Assembly (NCBI GenBank): GCA_900547385.1
Contig: URGQ01000047.1
Coordinates: 1 to 10,074, forward strand
Length of the DNA stretch: 10,074 bases
Origin: an uncultured Oscillospiraceae bacterium
GTDB taxonomy: Bacteria > Bacillota > Clostridia > Oscillospirales > Ruminococcaceae
Direction of reading: 5' to 3'
Each line of letters begins with the position of its first letter. The first letter of the stretch is position 1. The notes beneath the pieces are model-generated. The model saw only the letters and a program-made list of their open reading frames with translations. It was not told the DNA's origin and did not search any database. Shown piece after piece: positions 7,822-10,074 of the stretch. The position numbers and the translations under genes were made by a program.

Positions 7822-8796
7822 ATGTCGGAATTTTACCCTTTTGCCCCACGGGAAAGCCAGTTGGAGGAATACAGAGAGGATGCGCGCCGGAGCTTTAGCC
7901 GCATCGGGTGGGCGTGCTTTGCCATGATGCTGGTGATGCAGGGCGGCGCCGCGCTGCTGATGCTGGGGTGTCAGCTCCTGGCCATGCGGGGCAGCCGCTT
8001 TATGATCGCCTTTATCCAGAGTGAGTGGTTCCAGTGGGTCATTACCGACGCGGCGAACTATGGACTGGGCCTGCCGGTGCTGCTGCTTATCCTGCGGCCG
8101 ATGCCCCTGCCGCCCGCCCCGCCCCGCCGCCGGGTAACGGCGAAGCAATTTGGGGCGCTGGCGCTGATAAGCTACGCGGTGGTATATCTCACCAACCTTA
8201 TCGGCTTGGGGATCAACGCGGCCATCAGCGCGCTGCGGGGACAGCAGGCGGGCGAGCCCCTGCAGGATATGGTGACGGGCACCAATCCATGGATCATATT
8301 CCTTTTTGGGGTACTGCTGGCGCCGGTGGTGGAGGAATGGATTTTCCGCAAGCTGATCCTGCGGCGGCTTTCCCCCTGGGGAGAGCCGGTGGCGATCTTC
8401 GGCTCGGCGTTCCTGTTCGGGTTGTTCCACGGCAACTTTGGGCAGTTTTTCTATGCCTTCGCGGTGGGGGCGGTCTTTGCCTATGTGGCGCTGCGCACCG
8501 GGGGCATCCGCTATACGGTGGCGCTGCACTTCCTGGTGAATCTGCTGGGTATGACGGTGGCGCAGGCGGTGGAGGATAGTCTGGTGCTCTCCGCCATCTA
8601 TGGCTATCTGATCCTGGCGATTACGATAGCCGGGTGTGTGATCCTGTGGCGGCACCGCAAAAGAATCCATCTGCGGGAAGGGACGAGTCCCATCCCGGCA
8701 CAGGAGAAACGGGGGCTGTTCCTGGGCAACAGCGGGATGATTGCGATGATGGTGCTGAGCGGTATCCTGATGCTGTATGTGGCATTTTTAGCCTAA
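7822..8796 (+). CDS. CPBP-family intramembrane glutamic protease
   Basis: A polytopic membrane protein with the three conserved motifs of the CPBP/Abi family (Rce1-like glutamate proteases): EEWIFR (171-176, EExxxR), FGLFHGN (199-205, with His203) and HFLVN (236-240, with His236 and Asn240). All expected catalytic-site residues are present, so it should be active. In bacteria this family is linked to bacteriocin self-immunity and peptide processing; the substrate here is unknown. At 324 residues it has an N-terminal region with membrane segments around 28-54 and 78-92, a Pro/Arg-rich loop (93-105), and a final segment at 304-323. The ATG at 7822 is chosen over 7783 because AAAGGAG (7810-7816) precedes it and the promoter at 7745-7774 starts transcription near 7781. 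The DUF5131 gene follows after 19 bases with no terminator, so the two are likely co-transcribed. Confidence 0.9.
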   Translation: MSEFYPFAPRESQLEEYREDARRSFSRIGWACFAMMLVMQGGAALLMLGCQLLAMRGSRFMIAFIQSEWFQWVITDAANYGLGLPVLLLILRPMPLPPAPPRRRVTAKQFGALALISYAVVYLTNLIGLGINAAISALRGQQAGEPLQDMVTGTNPWIIFLFGVLLAPVVEEWIFRKLILRRLSPWGEPVAIFGSAFLFGLFHGNFGQFFYAFAVGAVFAYVALRTGGIRYTVALHFLVNLLGMTVAQAVEDSLVLSAIYGYLILAITIAGCVILWRHRKRIHLREGTSPIPAQEKRGLFLGNSGMIAMMVLSGILMLYVAFLA

Positions 8797-8815
8797 AACG
8801 CGGGGAGAACGGACG

Positions 8816-9373
8816 ATGAGTGAAAATACAGGCTATGTCGGGTGGAACCCTTGGCATGGCTGCACCAAGATAAGCGCCGGGTGTCGGTACTGCTATGTTT
8901 ACCGGCAGGATGAAATGTACGGGACCGGCGTGGGAGCGTCATTATGCCGGAGGAACGAAGCCTTTGACCTGCCCATCCGCAAAAGGCGGGATGGGGGCTG
9001 GAAGATCCCGGCCGGGACGGTGGTTTTTACCTGTTTTACCTCCGACTTTTTGCTGAAGGACGCGGACGCATGGCGGCCGGACTGCTGGGAGATGATGCGC
9101 AGGCGGCGGGACTGCTGGTTCTACTTTTTTACCAAGCGCATAGACCGGCTGGCGGAGTGCCTGCCCCCGGACTGGGGCGAGGGATATGAAAATGTTATCA
9201 TCGGCTGCACGGTGGAAAACCAGGACCGCGCCGATGCCCGGCTGCCCCTGTTTTTGAAGCTGCCCATCCGGCACCGGACCGTTATAGCGGCGCCGCTGCT
9301 GACTGCTCTCGATCTGCGGGAGTATCTCGGCATCCAGCCATGCCAGAAGTCCGCCTACACCGGCGGCGGGTAA
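8816..9373 (+). CDS. DUF5131 (phage Gp37/Gp68-like) protein, C-terminally truncated
   Basis: The N-terminus matches the DUF5131 family: GYVGWNPWHGCTKISAGCRYC with cysteines 16, 23 and 26 (C-x6-C-x2-C), a radical-SAM-like metal-binding arrangement, then TVVFTCFTSDFLL (69-81), FFTKRIDRL (104-112) and NVIIGCTVENQ (126-136). The biochemical role is unknown. The match ends at about Leu171 (codon 9326-9328); family members normally continue with a conserved glycine-rich stretch and about 60-100 more residues. The last 14 residues (GIQPCQKSAYTGGG) read antisense through a YjjB-like gene. So the gene is broken at a junction near 9328-9335 and is probably non-functional as assembled. The ATG at 8816 has GGGGAG (8802-8807) at 8-base spacing, 19 bases after the protease stop. 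Confidence 0.75.
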   Translation: MSENTGYVGWNPWHGCTKISAGCRYCYVYRQDEMYGTGVGASLCRRNEAFDLPIRKRRDGGWKIPAGTVVFTCFTSDFLLKDADAWRPDCWEMMRRRRDCWFYFFTKRIDRLAECLPPDWGEGYENVIIGCTVENQDRADARLPLFLKLPIRHRTVIAAPLLTALDLREYLGIQPCQKSAYTGGG

Positions 9374-9457
9374 GTAGCGCCGGTTCAGATTGAAGATCAG
9401 TCCGAAACCGACCGAACCAAGGGCAGCACTGAGCAACTGCGAAAAAACCTGTATCAT
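9335..9457 (-). pseudogene. YjjB-like (ThrE C-terminal-type) exporter subunit, 5' fragment
   Basis: Read on the minus strand from the ATG at 9457, the first 41 residues (..GFGLIFNLNRRYLPAAGVGGLLAWL) match the start of YjjB/DUF3815-type membrane proteins, the small partner of YjjP in threonine/serine or dicarboxylate export. Normal length is about 150 residues. After Leu41 (codon 9337-9335) the frame enters the antisense of the DUF5131 gene and runs without family likeness to a stop near 8942. The ATG overlaps the stop of the upstream yjjP-like gene (ATGA, 9457-9454), the usual translational coupling. Only the fragment with real similarity is annotated. Confidence 0.65.
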
Positions 9458-10074
9458 GCGGAAATTCCTCCCATCAACCAGATGGCGGCCATCATGCCGA
9501 GTGCAAGGGTGGCGGCCATCAGAATGGCTTCCACCAGTCGAAGAGAGCCGGAAATAATGTCCCCAAGTAAGATGTCCCGGATGGAATTTGTCAGCATGAT
9601 GCCGGGAATCAGCAGCATGATGATACCAATCAGAACTTTATCGGCATGAAACTGCATCCCAAAGCGGCAGAGCAGCAGAGTGGAGACACCGCTGAGAAAT
9701 GATGCTATAAACTGAAATTCTACGCCATTCATACAAAAAGGCGAGAGATAGCGCTCCATCCAGCAAATCAGAACGGCAATGCCGCCGGCCAGCAGGCCGT
9801 CCCAGAGATTTCCACCAAAGAAGATGGCAAAACTGGAAGCAGCCAACACACTGCCGGCAAGATGCAGTCTTGGGTCCGGATGCTGTGCCAGAATGGCATT
9901 CAGCTGGCGCTGAAACTCTTCTATGGAAGGAGGCGCTGTGCAGATACGGCGGCTGAGCGCATTGAGCTTTTCCAATGTCAGCAGGTCATTGCTGGCAGCG
10001 TGACGCAGGCGGCGGGTCTCGGTCTGCGGCGGCAGCGAGGGCATGGTAAGCGTGACCACGATGCTGGATGTGAT
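9454..10074 (-). CDS. YjjP/ThrE N-terminal-type exporter subunit (partial, start outside window)
   Basis: The frame is open to the window edge, so the 206 residues visible are the C-terminal part of a protein of roughly 250 residues; the GTG at 10059 is not a credible start. The opening ITSSIVVTLTMP.. and the basic NALSRRI segment fit the cytoplasmic N-terminal region of the YjjP/DUF1212 family. About five hydrophobic segments follow, including the family hallmark PGIMLTNSIRDILLGDIISG in the C-terminal third. YjjP and YjjB together form membrane exporters of threonine/serine or small dicarboxylates; the substrate cannot be told here. The TGA overlaps the YjjB ATG by four bases. Its base composition is less GC-rich than the genes to the left, and its partner is cut, so its linkage to the rest of the window is uncertain. 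Confidence 0.85.
   Translation of the reverse strand: MTSSIVVTLTMPSLPPQTETRRLRHAASNDLLTLEKLNALSRRICTAPPSIEEFQRQLNAILAQHPDPRLHLAGSVLAASSFAIFFGGNLWDGLLAGGIAVLICWMERYLSPFCMNGVEFQFIASFLSGVSTLLLCRFGMQFHADKVLIGIIMLLIPGIMLTNSIRDILLGDIISGSLRLVEAILMAATLALGMMAAIWLMGGISA

Noticed and set aside
7774..8670. 298-codon minus-strand frame opposite the protease gene
   Set aside because: His/Gln/Arg-rich composition and full overlap with a gene bearing all CPBP motifs mark it as a shadow.
8942..9334. C-terminal continuation of the YjjB-like frame
   Set aside because: This part is antisense to the DUF5131 gene and has no membrane segments like YjjB; only residues 1-41 are real.

Overview
The window looks like chromosomal DNA of a high-GC Firmicute of class Clostridia, most likely a gut Oscillospirales/Ruminococcaceae-type anaerobe. 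The grounds are a zinc-tailed SecA of Gram-positive length, AGGAGG-type ribosome binding sites before nearly every gene, consensus TTGACA/TATAAT promoters, the NifU-like + GGGtGRT gene pair common in anaerobic Clostridia, and GC-rich intergenic hairpin repeats. The taxonomic call is inference from family knowledge; no database was consulted.

Layout. Positions 1-254 hold no gene but contain a cluster of hairpins, a palindromic repeat-like element and the secA terminator. secA (255-2981, minus) follows, with a consensus promoter at 3210-3238 and a roughly 220-nt GC-rich leader. Divergent from it, a second consensus promoter (3332-3360) drives a two-gene operon: a NifU/IscU-like Fe-S scaffold (3431-4123) and a GGGtGRT-family protein (4142-5143). 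Its leader carries two imperfect tandem copies of a 17-bp AT-rich, Rex-operator-like sequence, which suggests redox control. A terminator closes the operon.

Positions 5201-5614 are a non-coding accessory stretch: an 81-bp element that folds on paper into an 11-bp closing stem with three perfect hairpins (a four-way junction), then degenerate 33/66-bp direct repeats. Next is a cluster of membrane genes, each mostly with its own promoter and terminator: an XRE-type HTH regulator fused to about six membrane segments (5615-6613), two tandem paralogous three-TM small proteins (6886-7221 and 7362-7694) with duplicated promoters, a 10-codon leader ORF (7320-7352) before the second, and a CPBP-family intramembrane protease (7822-8796). 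A DUF5131 (phage Gp37/Gp68-like) protein (8816-9373) is probably co-transcribed with the protease. The regulator, small membrane proteins and protease together recall peptide-immunity or envelope-stress loci, but this is only inference.

The right end is anomalous. The DUF5131 gene loses its family sequence near 9328 and a minus-strand YjjB-like gene (start 9457) loses its own near 9335, so two convergent genes are both cut at one junction. Beyond it lies the C-terminal part of a YjjP/ThrE-type exporter subunit (9454 to window end), which overlaps the YjjB fragment by ATGA. The junction is either a real deletion/rearrangement or an assembly misjoin, so linkage of the exporter genes to the rest of the window should be treated with caution.
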